Positions 18,015 through 27,090 of a stretch of DNA of 64,000 nt are shown here, piece after piece. The stretch's first letter is position 1; each line of letters opens with the position of its first letter. Source of the DNA: Paulinella micropora. Lineage: Eukaryota > Cercozoa > Imbricatea > Euglyphida. The translations under genes were made by a program, and so were the position numbers. The stretch is taken from positions 911,459 to 975,458 of the forward strand of contig BJOX01000115.1 in assembly GCA_009731375.1 (NCBI GenBank), given 5' to 3'. The notes under the pieces are model-generated. The model saw nothing but the letters and a program-made list of their open reading frames with translations, was not told the origin of the DNA and did no database searches.

Positions 18015-18711
18015 AACACTGGGGAGAGGGAGTGGGTGAAAAGCCGAGTTTTCTTTTAATTAAAAGGCAAGCGTAAGACAGAAACTGTTTAATAAGATTA
18101 TCTGCTTGGCCGAAAAAAGCTCTCAGGCGTTCGTTCAGGCTTTGTTCGGCAGCTGCCCAGTAGCGCTGCCGCCGAGAGGCGACGGCCTGCGCCAAATGGG
18201 GCACGAACGGGCCGGCGCTAGGGTACGGTTCGTAAAACCGCTCGGCCAGGCCCAGGCCGCCGAGGTCCAATAAAGGCAGTTGGATGTTGAAAAACACGCT
18301 CTGCTGCTGTCGGTCGCAGCCGGTAGACCAGGCGCCGGCCGGCAAGGGCTCATAGCGCACGGGGCGCACGAACTCAGTAACGAGGCTGACGAGGTCGTTC
18401 GGTAGATGTTGGTGCAGCAACCGCAGCGCCAAGTGCTCCGCTGCCACCGCGCAGATGACCTGCCGCGCCACCGGTGGCACTAGGACGGCCAGGTCGAGGA
18501 ACGAACACGATACAAAAGGGGCGGGCACACAGAAGACCTGGCCGCTGCCCTCGTGTACGACGAGCTGGCTGTTGCGCGCAGTCACCGAAACACAGCTCGC
18601 CAGCAGTTCGGGTATCGTCGGCGCGAGGTCGTTGAACGCGGGGCTCTTGAACCTGCGGTCGATCAGGGCGTCGACCACCAGTCGCTCGGCCTCTGTCATT
18701 TTCGAAATCAT
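17872..18711 (-). CDS. Hypothetical protein, paralogue of the 30.7-31.5 kb gene
   Basis: The protein has 279 residues as read, but the last 50 or so run antisense into the 3' end of the capsid gene and probably reflect a missed stop; the genuine part likely ends near 18050. The paralogue at 30743-31458 shares AAEHLALRLL-like and AAEHAGLYLL-like helices, LVTEFVRPVRYEPLPAGAW against LVAGYVNPSYYEPLEAGAW, and a common ending RYWAAAEQSLNERLRAFF against TYWDNAEQKLNRCLARFF. The LPNDLVSLVTEFV segment is reminiscent of an F-box-like helix. Function unknown. A 10-N gap lies just upstream of the start. Confidence 0.6.
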   Translation of the reverse strand: MISKMTEAERLVVDALIDRRFKSPAFNDLAPTIPELLASCVSVTARNSQLVVHEGSGQVFCVPAPFVSCSFLDLAVLVPPVARQVICAVAAEHLALRLLHQHLPNDLVSLVTEFVRPVRYEPLPAGAWSTGCDRQQQSVFFNIQLPLLDLGGLGLAERFYEPYPSAGPFVPHLAQAVASRRQRYWAAAEQSLNERLRAFFGQADNLIKQFLSYACLLIKRKLGFSPTPSPQCFSGAPPRPPGARCPRAGGGSRRSRCRHHKPRCGTRACLVCRSWAQSP

Positions 18712-18715
18712 CTTT

Positions 18716-18725
18716 NNNNNNNNNN
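18716..18725. other. Assembly gap (10 N)
   Basis: A ten-N scaffold join lies between the start of the minus-strand gene and the promoter region of the next gene. True length is unknown. Confidence 0.95.
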
Positions 18726-18860
18726 GTCATCGTTTGTGAGCCAGACAAAAGGCCGCGCCCGCCACTTTTTTTTGAATTCGGGGCCCGGCCGGACCATTTG
18801 AATTGTCTCAGTTCAAAGAAAAAGAAACCGTCGCGGCCTTGACACTGTCATAATACAAGC
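18726..18860 (+). promoter_or_regulatory. Promoter-like region with two TTTGAATT motifs
   Basis: TTTGAATTC at 18771-18779 and TTTGAATT at 18797-18804 occur 60-90 bp upstream of the ATG at 18861. The same motif accompanies ATTTAAAT in the divergent promoters at 4.1 and 5.6 kb. Confidence 0.4.
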
Positions 18861-20036
18861 ATGAGCCAACCCCCAAAGAAGAAGGCTAAGACTACACGGC
18901 TTTGCCGCGATTGTCCGCCTGGTGCCAAAAAAAGTGCCAACTATAAAGACGAGAACGGCATTGGCCAACAGCTCTGTGCGACGCATGCCAAGGCAAGAGG
19001 CACCCACTCTGTACAGCGCCCGTGCACTGACTGCCCTCAAGGTGCCAAGCTCCAGGCAAATTTTCAAGAGGATGGCCGCACAAAAAAACTGTGTGCCGCA
19101 CATGCCAAGGCCAAAAGCATATACTCTGTACAGAACCCATGTACCGATTGCCCCAGAGATGATAAGCGTCAGGGTGCGTATCCAGACGAGAATGGTCACA
19201 AACGAATGCTATGCTCGACGCATGCCATGGCCAGGGGCACATACACCGTGCTGGCACCATGTGTCGACTGTCCCAAAGAAGCCAAGGTTAGTGCGTGCTA
19301 CCCAGACGAGGAGGGCCGTTCCAACAAGCTGTGCGCGACGCATGCCAGGGCGAGAGGCACGTACGTCGGTTTGAAGCCCTGCGCCGACTGCCCCCAAGGG
19401 GCCAAGCTCCGTGCACACTACCCGGACGAAGAGGGCCGTCTCAATAAGTTGTGTGCCGCGCATGCTAAGGCAAGAGGCACACACATCGTACTTGGCCCTT
19501 GCATCGACTGTCCAGACGACGACAAACTCGAGTCGTATTTCAAGAGCGAGAGCGGCAACGCAAGACAACTCTGTTCGCGCCACGCGTTTTTGCGCGGTCT
19601 CATCCCGAGGCCCAAAGCAGGAGCGTCCGTTGTCGCATGCCTGGCATGGGACAGGCTCGAGGAGCAAGGCTGGGACATCCAGCACGTGCATTTTTGTCGT
19701 GGCGAGGAGGAGCCGACGGGCAGAGAGTTCAAGGTGCCTGGTCCGCGAAAGTACAGATTAGACGGATATGACGAGGAGCGCAACACGGGGTTTGAATTTA
19801 TGGGTAACGCGTGGCACGGCTACCCGCCCGAGCACCCGAAGCACGGCGAGCGATCAAGAGCACTCAACAGGCTCAACAGCGTATTGTACAAGGAGACTAT
19901 GATGCGCCTCGCTTCGATCCGTGACTCGATGCCGACAGGTTTTAAATTGTATTATGTCTGGGAGCACGAATTCGAAAAAATCAGGCACAAGCCACTGGCG
20001 GATGTCAACACAGTTTTAAATGAGTTTACTGATTAA
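18861..20036 (+). CDS. Zinc-binding repeat protein with C-terminal endonuclease domain
   Basis: This 391-residue protein has six tandem repeats of about 40 residues between residues 14 and 240, each with C-x2-C-P, a Y/F-x-(D/S)-E-x-G stretch and C-x2-H-A, spaced like a small zinc finger. The C-terminal 150 residues carry YRLDGYDEE, then GFEFMGNAWHGYPPEHP and LYYVWEHEFE, the arrangement seen in PD-(D/E)xK / Vsr-like endonucleases (D-G-Y ... E-F-x-G-x-x-W-H-G). It could be a homing-type nuclease or act in host DNA attack or repair. A similarly built repeat-plus-nuclease gene sits in element 2 at 50035-50790, with different finger spacing and an HNH domain. Confidence 0.7.
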   Translation: MSQPPKKKAKTTRLCRDCPPGAKKSANYKDENGIGQQLCATHAKARGTHSVQRPCTDCPQGAKLQANFQEDGRTKKLCAAHAKAKSIYSVQNPCTDCPRDDKRQGAYPDENGHKRMLCSTHAMARGTYTVLAPCVDCPKEAKVSACYPDEEGRSNKLCATHARARGTYVGLKPCADCPQGAKLRAHYPDEEGRLNKLCAAHAKARGTHIVLGPCIDCPDDDKLESYFKSESGNARQLCSRHAFLRGLIPRPKAGASVVACLAWDRLEEQGWDIQHVHFCRGEEEPTGREFKVPGPRKYRLDGYDEERNTGFEFMGNAWHGYPPEHPKHGERSRALNRLNSVLYKETMMRLASIRDSMPTGFKLYYVWEHEFEKIRHKPLADVNTVLNEFTD

Positions 20037-20088
20037 AAAAATAATCTTCTTCTGCTCTATTGTAACAAAGGACAAAGGCAAACTGAAG

Positions 20089-20432
20089 ATGTCTTCCAAT
20101 TGCGCGACTTGTGGACACGCTACCACCGCTGCTCCCGCCAAACCCGCGCGCAAGCCAAGAGCGCCGTCCGCGTATAACAGTTTCTTTAAGGTCAGTCTTG
20201 TTCTCTTTTGAAACTATTGCTGATATTTTTGGTCCAAACTTAGGACCAGATGGCTACGCCCGAGGTGAAGAGCATGGTCCATAGAGAACGCATGAAATAC
20301 ATCAGCGAAAAGTGGAACCAACAGAAGGCGGCTGCTCCTGCTCCTGCTTCCGCTGCACCCCAACAGGCACAGGTATCGGCAGCGAGCGAGGCACTCCCTG
20401 CTGGACGCCCCGCGCTTGTACGTTCCCTTTAA
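20089..20432 (+). CDS. HMG/YABBY-like DNA-binding protein, two exons
   Basis: The exons are 20089-20190 (34 codons) and 20244-20432. Exon 1 contains a C-x2-C pair and the box start RAPSAYNSFFK; exon 2 continues in frame with DQMATPEV and then MKYISEKWNQQ. Together they give the YABBY/HMG-box pattern: P-S-A-Y-N-x-F-x-K, then a helix, then a K-x-I-x-x-x-W helix. Neither exon is a sensible protein alone, and unspliced reading stops six codons into the intron. Such small HMG-like proteins may bend or compact DNA in the nucleus. The alanine/glutamine-rich tail is probably disordered and overlaps the antisense resolvase gene. Confidence 0.65.
20191..20243 (+). other. Probable spliceosomal intron (53 nt)
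   Basis: The interval begins with AAG|GTCAGT, ends with CTTAG|GAC and has CTGAT about 22 nt before the acceptor as a possible branch point. Its length is not a multiple of three, and it contains an in-frame stop. Removal joins the two halves of an HMG/YABBY-like box. It is very short but within the range known for compact protist introns. Confidence 0.6.
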
Positions 20433-20943
20433 CGAGCGCGGCGAACGCGAGACCAAAGGCATCGCTCAGATGATCCGACTCTGTGAGACATTTCGTCTCA
20501 CCTGCAACGTTGAACGATTCTATTAAATTTTGTGCTAGAACCCTTGACTGTACCTTGTACTTCCCTTTAACTCGACCGGATATGGTCGGCGTAAGTGAGA
20601 AAAAGCAACTGAATTTGTAATTAGACTGGTAGTAAAGTAACTCCTTGGCACCGAGACTGAGCATAGTTGCACCGGCCGCCGCTTGAATGAGCAAATTGTC
20701 CGGACAGGTATTTGCTCTCTCGAAGTTTTGATCTTCCACGACGCAGAGATCGGCGTTATACAGTTCCTAGATCGCGCTAAGGCATGCGAACAGGGACTTG
20801 GTCTTGAAGGAGTCAGTGTCCGTCTGTCTGGCTATGTCCAGAACGTTGGCATACGTGACTGAAATGGCGTTGGTACGGTTGTCCTTTTCAAGCACCACGA
20901 CACCCAAGTTTCTTAATCCCGGATCGATCGAGACAATCTTCAT
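20302..20943 (-). pseudogene. RuvC-like Holliday junction resolvase with internal TAG
   Basis: Starting at ATG 20943, the frame begins KIVSIDPGLRNLGVVVLE, the first RNase-H-fold strand with catalytic Asp. It continues through an amber codon (20767-20769, codon 59) into CVVEDQNFERAN with the second acidic residue, and near the end has TESDHLSDAFGLAFAAL with the final Asp. This is the poxvirus A22 / RuvC family that resolves branched viral DNA, a sensible partner for telomere and concatemer processing. Apart from the stop the frame is clean. The 3' end overlaps the HMG-like gene antisense, so the natural end may be nearer 20400. Confidence 0.75.
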
Positions 20944-20992
20944 TCTTCTTCTCCTTTTGTTTTTAATAATGCAAGACGAACTTTCTTTTTTT

Positions 20993-22183
20993 TCACACGT
21001 CTTCGTACCAGGACAGGCTCAGGTGCACGTCCGCCGACCCGGAAGTAGTGCTGGCCGCGACACAGAGCACTTCTCCTGGCCCGACAGCGATGTTCAACCT
21101 GCTCAGGTCCAGGCTGGCAGAGGCCGAGCCAGTGTTTGACACGACGCACGCGGCCACTGCATTGCCGCCAGACACCGTGACGAGGGACGCGGAGTAGTCG
21201 GTATTAGAGGCGGCCGCGTCATGGTTCGCGTAGGTCGGCGCACTGCCGAACGTGGCTTGCGTGAGCACTCGAAGGACCACGGGCTTGGTGCCAGAGACGG
21301 CCGTAGCGGTCAACAAGGTCGGGAACAGCAAGTCGTTGTTAGGGAGGGCGCCAATCAAGCTCTTGTTGCGGATCACCAGTGCGTTACTCTCGGTCGTGCC
21401 TATGGTCTGCACGTTGGTGCGCGCAAAGCTGAGGCCCAGCTGCCTCACGGGGCCTTCGACCAGGACGCCGACACTGGCAGTGCGCACCTGGCCGCCCGCG
21501 CCGGTGGTCTTGAGCCTGAACGGCAAGCTAGCATTGCTGAGCGAAGGCGTTGTGTTAGCGCCCGCGTACTGGATTCGGTGCACGGGGACTAGCACCCCGT
21601 CCGACTGCCTCTCGACCGAAAACACGACGGCCCCAAACCCTAGGTACTGCATCTGGATCTGAAAGATGTTGCCCTTGCTCCAGGTCTTGCGATCCATGTC
21701 GTCCTGGTCGCCGCCCAGACAGGTGTCGAGGTTCCAGTTGGCCTGGTCGATGTACGTGTCGACAGTCGCGTTGCGGTGCAAGATCCGCAGCCTGTTGCTC
21801 TGTGTCTGGTCCTGCACAAAGAAGAAGAGATTGTTGTCGTCGCCGAGCCCGGCCATGGCCGAGTTAGCCACGTTGTGAGCGGCGGGGAACAGCGCCGTGA
21901 AGCGGCAGAAGAGCCCTTGCCCCGCACGGTACATGCAGCGCCTGAGCGTCTCGGCCTGCGCGGCGCCGCTGAGCGACAACAGGCCCGCGGCGGTGGTCAC
22001 GGAGCCAGAGGTCGCGAACTTGCGCGGGTTCAGGGTGCCGGTGTAAGGGAAAGTCTCCTGTATTAGCGGGGTAGACTCTGCGACCTTGTGCTCGCCAAAG
22101 GCCGTGACCATGCTAGGCAACGGCTTGGTCTCGACCGTGTCCTCCAGGCGCAGCCGTTTCGTACCGCTCAGCGTCAGTGACAT
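20993..22183 (-). CDS. Putative virion surface protein, homologous to the element 3 protein
   Basis: This 396-residue, beta-rich protein is low in cysteine and has no membrane segment. It aligns along most of its length with the protein at 62228-63463: YRAGQGLFCRFTALFP against YRSGMGLVARFSALFP, VQTIGTTESNALVIRNKS against VKTIGTTETSIFTLRNRA, and LSLSWYEDV against ASLNWVEDQI at the end. The N-terminus contains a short basic start (GTKRLRLED) like other virion proteins here. It lies head-to-head with the penton-like gene, within the structural block. A receptor-binding or decoration role is inferred from position and beta content. Intact. Confidence 0.65.
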   Translation of the reverse strand: MSLTLSGTKRLRLEDTVETKPLPSMVTAFGEHKVAESTPLIQETFPYTGTLNPRKFATSGSVTTAAGLLSLSGAAQAETLRRCMYRAGQGLFCRFTALFPAAHNVANSAMAGLGDDNNLFFFVQDQTQSNRLRILHRNATVDTYIDQANWNLDTCLGGDQDDMDRKTWSKGNIFQIQMQYLGFGAVVFSVERQSDGVLVPVHRIQYAGANTTPSLSNASLPFRLKTTGAGGQVRTASVGVLVEGPVRQLGLSFARTNVQTIGTTESNALVIRNKSLIGALPNNDLLFPTLLTATAVSGTKPVVLRVLTQATFGSAPTYANHDAAASNTDYSASLVTVSGGNAVAACVVSNTGSASASLDLSRLNIAVGPGEVLCVAASTTSGSADVHLSLSWYEDV

Positions 22184-22247
22184 TTTTTTATTCTCTGTTA
22201 TTTGTTAGTAGTTAGTGACCGGGAAAATAAGTTTTTTTGTAAAAAAA
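22184..22247. promoter_or_regulatory. Divergent spacer before the penton gene
   Basis: These 64 bp lie between the head-to-head surface protein and penton-like genes and are AT-rich (TTTTTTTATTCTCTGTTATTT and GTTTTTTTGTAAAAAAAATG on either side). The spacer probably carries both late promoters; no shared octamer is seen. Confidence 0.35.
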
Positions 22248-23075
22248 ATGAGCTCCCTGCGCACCCTGAGCGAAATGAACCTGCTGGTCCGCAGCAAGGA
22301 CCGCGACCGGGTGCAGGGCCCGGGCGATTCGGCCGAGTTCCGCCTGCCCTTGCAGGAAGCGATCGAGGGCAGGTACCGCCTGATCTGGGCCACGGTGCCG
22401 AACGCCTGCTTCAACGTCAACTCCAAGAACAACAAGCTCTACCTGACCAGCACGGCCACGGGCGACGTGACGATCACGATCCCCTCGCAAAACTACACGG
22501 GAGAGACTCTGGCCGACACGTTGCAGTCGCTGCTGATCAACGAGGGCTACGTCCAGCCAGGCCAGACCATCGGCATCACGTACCTCGACACTCACCTGAA
22601 GCTACAGTTTGTGCTGAGCGCGGCCGCCGAGTTCGCAATCTACTGCTATCAGTCCAACAGCGACAGCGCGCACGCGGTGCTCGGCTTCGAGACCTCGGCC
22701 CAGAACGGAGCGGGGACCTCGCTGCCAGCGGGGCAGACCATGATCTTGCCTAACGTAGTGGCCTTGGGCCTGCCGACCTCGCTAGGCATATAGATCAAGG
22801 AATGCTCGACGCTGGCCTACTCGCTAGGCGGCTTCCACGAGGTCTGGGACGGCACAACCATTACGCGCGGCCCCAAGAACCACTCGGCCAGCCTAATCAT
22901 TCCTTTTCTGGCAAGTTCGGGAGGGTACCAGTCTAGCGCCCAGGACAGGCACGACCAATACGTGTTTTTCCCTAGCAAGACCAAGTACCTCAACGTCCGG
23001 GTCGTGTCGCCAGACACGCGCGACAAGGTCGACCTCAACGGAGCAGACTGGGAAATGCTGCTGAGCAAGGCGTAA
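22248..23075 (+). pseudogene. Penton-like minor capsid protein with internal TAG
   Basis: The frame runs 276 codons from ATG 22248 to TAA 23073-23075, with one amber at 22791-22793. Residues 1-181 are beta-rich (SRDRVQ-like start, YRLIWATVPNACFNVNS, NYTGETLADTLQSLL). After the stop come HSASLIIPFLASSGGYQS and, near the end, KYLNVRVVSP followed by DLNGADWEMLL. The strand pair and the L-N-G-x-D-W ending are characteristic of penton proteins of polinton-like viruses and virophages. The coding quality is uniform across the amber, so it is either a recent nonsense change, a sequencing error or readthrough. Pentons occupy the five-fold vertices of the capsid. Confidence 0.7.
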
Positions 23076-23124
23076 GGAAATTTTTTTAATATTGTGGGCG
23101 GTGTACTTCAAGACGAAACTCGCA

Positions 23125-23391
23125 ATGTCAAAGGGCAAGGGGGCGAAGAGAGCGGCGGCAAGAGAAGCGAAGAGGGCTGCTGGCGGCGGCGGTGGCGCGC
23201 CACCGCGAGCACCGCGGCCGGCGGCAGCGGCAGCAGCACCGCCACCGGACCCGGTCGAGCAGCACCACCACGACCCGGTCGAGTACACGCGCTACCTGCT
23301 GGCCCTGACCAAGAGGAAGAAGAACGGCACGAGTGTGCCGGCCTTCAAGCCGAAAGCGGCCAGACGGAAAAAGAAGAAGACGAAAATTTAA
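23125..23391 (+). CDS. Small alanine/glycine-rich basic protein
   Basis: With the ATG at 23125 the protein has 88 residues: a Lys/Ala-rich head (KGKGAKRAAAREAKRA), a run of glycine, proline and alanine, a short helical part (VEYTRYLLALTKRKK) and an arginine/lysine-rich end. It looks like a core or DNA-condensing peptide. It follows the penton gene with 49 bp between and ends at an ATTTAAATC motif. No family recognised. Confidence 0.55.
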   Translation: MSKGKGAKRAAAREAKRAAGGGGGAPPRAPRPAAAAAAPPPDPVEQHHHDPVEYTRYLLALTKRKKNGTSVPAFKPKAARRKKKKTKI

Positions 23392-23422
23392 ATCTTGTCG
23401 CAAACTTTCTTTTAACAGAAAG
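23386..23422 (+). promoter_or_regulatory. ATTTAAATC motif upstream of the next gene
   Basis: ATTTAAATC at 23386-23394 overlaps the stop of the basic protein and lies about 30 bp upstream of the ATG at 23423. Confidence 0.4.
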
Positions 23423-24055
23423 ATGGACGAGGACAAAATCCTCGCCATGCGATCGCAATCGAGCGAAACCATGACTCGGACGACAGCGACGTCAAGCGAG
23501 AGGAAGAGAAGTGGTCTTCGAGGCACGAGCAATATTTTGCCAGTGTGGTGGACGAGTGTGCCCTGCACGCGCGCCTCAACAACTCGGCCGGCTACTACTA
23601 CTACAACCGTTTTCTGTTGTTTGGTTTGCTGTCTACGATCGTGCCGGCGATATGTTCCGTTATCGTGGGAAATTTCGGCTTCAAGGCATGTGAAGCGGGC
23701 CGGGCGGGCTACGATTGGGTCAGCGTGACGTGCCTGATCGTAGTAGCTATCGTCTCCGGCACCAACAGCTTTTTCAACTTTGGCCAGAAAGCAGAGCGCC
23801 ACTTCTCCTGCGAGATCCTCTTTGAAATGGTTAAGAACGAGCTCTCAGTCGAGATGGCCAAGAAGAGGCGCTTTAGATTAGCGGCGGACGTGCTGCTGGT
23901 CAAGATTACCATGGCCCTGGAGAAAGTGCGTTCAAACGAGCAAGTTATACCGGGCGTAGTGCTGTGGGCGCACCGCCTGGACCGCGAGAAGCTGGCCAAA
24001 GCGCGCGCGCAGATGGTGACGAGCGGCGACCCGGTCAGGATCCACCAAAGCACGC
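23423..24055 (+). pseudogene. Two-helix membrane protein (SLATT-like), frameshifted and truncated by a gap
   Basis: ATG 23423 opens a short acidic N-terminus (MDEDKIL), after which the credible frame changes by one base somewhere before 23480. From there the protein reads HEQYFASVVDECALHARLNNS, two transmembrane segments (FLLFGLLSTIVPAICSVIVG and SVTCLIVVAIVSGTNSFF), and then a cytoplasmic helical region (FEMVKNELSVEMAKKRRF). That is the layout of SLATT/DUF4231-type proteins, which form membrane pores or sensors. The 3' end is lost in a 10-N gap at 24056. The family call is tentative. Confidence 0.5.
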
Positions 24056-24065
24056 NNNNNNNNNN
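24056..24065. other. Assembly gap (10 N)
   Basis: This ten-N join truncates the two-helix membrane protein gene; the following sequence belongs to a minus-strand gene. Confidence 0.95.
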
Positions 24066-24083
24066 GGCACCTGATCCCGATGC

Positions 24084-24431
24084 CTACATAATAGTGCAGA
24101 CCTTGGGACACAGCTCACAGCAGTTGGTAGCGAGGGCGGCCTTCACGAGCTCCCAGATGACATCGACCACGGGCGGGATGAGCTTGTCCACGTTATCATC
24201 GGGACACAAGTCCACGAGCACGGCCACGAGGATCTGCTTCTTCTCCTCGCCTGTGTGGTTAGTATAGAGAGCAAGGTACTTGACCCCGTGAACAATTAAC
24301 GCCGGCACGCTCTGCCAAGAGAAATCGCTGTAGCTGCGCTTGAGCTCGAGTGCGAGTTCGTGCGAGGTTACGGTGATGGACTCCTGCGACGAGGGCATCA
24401 GCCGTTGTTCGGTCTTACGTCTTTGCAACAT
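24084..24431 (-). CDS. Small conserved-looking helical protein
   Basis: This is a 115-residue protein. The core EKKQILVAVLVDLCPDDNV followed by DKLIPPVVDVIWELVKAAL is an amphipathic pair of helices that resembles a short protein I remember from several large algal viruses (K-K-x-L-V-x-x-V-L-x-x-L ... L-I-D-x-I-x-x-L). No function is known to me. It is divergent from the small reductase subunit and ends in TAG. Confidence 0.5.
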   Translation of the reverse strand: MLQRRKTEQRLMPSSQESITVTSHELALELKRSYSDFSWQSVPALIVHGVKYLALYTNHTGEEKKQILVAVLVDLCPDDNVDKLIPPVVDVIWELVKAALATNCCELCPKVCTIM

Positions 24432-24544
24432 GTTCTTTGTTTTGTTTGCGCCACAAGAAAAAAATATATCCTCTTTTCCCTTTTAGTATTAAAAAGAGAG
24501 TGAATGGCCTTACTGAAACTGGACAAACGGCAGCTAAACGAATT

Positions 24545-25461
24545 ATGGACACTGAAGAAAAACTGCTCGTGCCGGAAGCATCACGATTTTGTCTCTTCCC
24601 GATACGGCGTCCACAGTTGTATTCATTCTATGAAGCTTCCCTGCGCTCGTTCTGGACGGCAGATGAGCTAGACCTGAGCCGGGAACAGGCCGATTTCAAG
24701 AAACTAAACGTAGACGAACAGCATTTTATTAAGATGGTGCTGGGCTTCTTTGCCTCGAGCGACGGCATCATCCAAGAGAACCTGGCCGCTAATTTTTTGG
24801 CCGAAGTGCAATATTCTGAAGCTAGGCTTTTTTATTCTTACCAGATCTTTAACGAGGCCGAACACTCGCGGACCTACAGCCTGTTGATCGACACGATCAT
24901 CAGCGACCAGCAAGAGAAGGACAAGTTGTTCAATGCGATCACGCAGGTCCCGACCGTCGCACAAAAAGCCAAGTGGGCGCTGCAGTGGCTCAGCCCGGCC
25001 CGGTCTTCGTTTGCCGAGCGCCTGGTGGCGTTCGCTTGCGTTGAACTTGTCCAGTTCGCCTCTTCTTTCGCCTCCATCTTTTGGCTGAAACAAAAGCACC
25101 CGGGCCTGCTGCAAGGCTTGTGCACCTCGAACGAGTTTATTGCGCGGGACGAGACACAACACGGCCTGTTTGCGTGCCACTTGTACAAGCACCATGTGTC
25201 GAACAAGCTGCAGCTGTCCCGCATTTTCCAATTGTGGCCGGCTGTGTCGAGGTCGAGCGGAGGTTCATCAGCGAGTCGCTGCCGGTGGCCTTGCTGGGCC
25301 TGAACGCGACGCTGATGGAACGGTACGTTGAGTTCGTGGCGGACGGCCTGCTGCAGAACCTGGGCTTGAGCGAAAAGCTGTACGGAGTGGCCAAGTGTCC
25401 CTTGCCCTTCATGGAGCAGCTAGGCGTGGTAGGCAAGACTAACTTTTTCGAGAAAGAGTGA
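24545..25461 (+). pseudogene. nrdB: Ribonucleoside-diphosphate reductase small subunit, frameshifted
   Basis: I placed the start at ATG 24545 (MDTEEKLL); the in-frame ATG at 24437 would add an unlikely leader. All metal ligands and the radical tyrosine are present: Asp in FFASSDGIIQENL, Glu-His-Tyr in NEAEHSRTYSLLID, Glu in AFACVELVQFASSFASIFWL, and Glu and His in IARDETQHGLFA. At about 25230-25250 the reading frame shifts, and the normal C-terminal part (LPVALLGLNATLMERYVEF ... GKTNFFEKE) continues to TGA 25459-25461. The terminal radical-transfer tyrosine region seems shortened. It pairs with the large subunit at 998-3265. The shift could be an assembly error. Confidence 0.85.
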
Positions 25462-25516
25462 GCGAGTACGCGCGGGCGCAGGCCAAGGAGCCGGAATGGG
25501 GCCTAGACCAGGACTT

Positions 25517-25798
25517 CTAGCCATTGATGGTATCAGGCAGCTCTACGACTGTCTCTTCTAGTGCCATTTCGGCCTCGACGGCAGCGTGGGCGGCAGACTC
25601 GGCGGCCGCTTCTGCTTCCTCTTCTTGTTGGATCAACTGCTTGATCTGCAGGCGTGTCTCCCTGCAACCACAGACCTTTTCACAGAGCGCGATCTGCAGC
25701 TGTAACTTCTCTCGTTCTACGGCCAGGATCAGGCGGCGGGCTAGGCACGTGGCCAGCTCGTTCTCGTTCTCGGCTAGTGCTTGTCGCAACGCGTCCAT
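25517..25798 (-). CDS. Small coiled-coil protein
   Basis: This 93-residue protein is nearly all helix: heptad-like Leu/Ala positions from residue 5 to 80 with an alanine/glutamate-rich second half (AEAAAESAAHAAVEAEMAL) and a C-G-C cysteine cluster (CEKVCGCRET). It lies just before the fibre gene on the same strand. No family recognised. It ends in TAG. Confidence 0.5.
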   Translation of the reverse strand: MDALRQALAENENELATCLARRLILAVEREKLQLQIALCEKVCGCRETRLQIKQLIQQEEEAEAAAESAAHAAVEAEMALEETVVELPDTING

Positions 25799-27090
25799 TT
25801 TTAATAAAAAAATACAGACTCGAAAGAAAAAAAAATCAGCCCGGGATCTCGGTAATGGTCACTCTGCCTCTTGAATAAACAGTCGAACCGCCAATGACAA
25901 GGCTCCACGTGACAGCGCCTTGTGTGTCGCCATAAGCTTCGAACCAGATATACTCATTTGCCGCCACTTCCATGATGCCCGACAGGCTGGGCGAAGCGAA
26001 CCGTCCGTTGCTATAAAGCCCATGGGCGGTAGTTGTCGCCTGAAAATTGGCTTCTGTCTGCTGTACGCCGGTGCTTGAGGCGGGTCTCACTGAATTCCTT
26101 TCGACCCAGACATCGTAATAGGCGCCACTGGTCGGCGGGTTGTTGGTAGCCGCTGCCGAGGTAATAAACTTGAACGAGGCAGTGATCAGCCATTTCCTGG
26201 GCATACCGGACGTGTTCTGCCAGGTCGTGAAGCCGTTAGCATGGCTTACGGTGATGTTGCCGTACACGGGCGCCAGCCTCACTACGCCATCGACCGGGAT
26301 CTTCCTGGCAGATCCGCTATTAACAGTGACGGCCGTGTCGCTCGTCAGCCAATGGCCTCGGTCCCAGGTGCCCAGCTCAAACTGCCCGAGGTCGTTGATC
26401 TGCACCACACGATCCGTGCCGGCGGAGGGCAGCGCGGTCAGCAACGTCGTGGTGATTTTGCCGCTGAGCGTATCCACGCCCGTGAGGCCCGTGGCAGTGG
26501 CCGACACGCCCTCGGACTCAACGACGGGCGCAAAGGTCCCCACGACGGACGCTGCACTCGAATGTACCGAAGTGACAATAAACCGGTGGTAGTAATAGAA
26601 CGCGGTCGAAGCGGGCGCGCTCGAGTTCAGGGTCTGTGACGTCGTGGTAAAAGAGAAGTTACCGGACCAGACCAGTGTCCAAGTACTGCCATTGTCCGAC
26701 CCCGCCAACGTGAAGCTTTTGGTTGAGGTACTGAGAGTAACTCCGTTGGTCAACGCGAAGCTCGTGATCCTGTACCGGCGCCGCTGGTGCTGGAGCGTAA
26801 AGTACTCGCCATACACGTTGCTGCCGCCTACGTTGGTAACGGCGTTGTTTGTCGTGTTAATACTCCCGTCCGAGTTGTAGCGGCCGAGGCTAGTCCAGCC
26901 ATTGGCGGCGACACCATCGAAAACCCTCCAGCTCTCCTGGCTTACTTGTGCGGAAGAGTGGCTGAGCACCCAGTTAGGGTCCGTGGTAGGCGTATAGGCC
27001 GACATGGAAGTCCAGGTCGGCAGCGCCACCGAGCCAGAAGTCACGACCGTGGTGGAAGTGCTCTGGGTCACCATCTGCCCCGCAGAAGTC

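Noticed and set aside
20767-22793. Alternative genetic code with TAG as sense codon
   Set aside because: At least four element 1 genes (ends at 991, 10096, 24084 and 25517) appear to use TAG as their normal stop, and in-frame TGA codons also occur in other genes. Nonsense changes or errors fit better.
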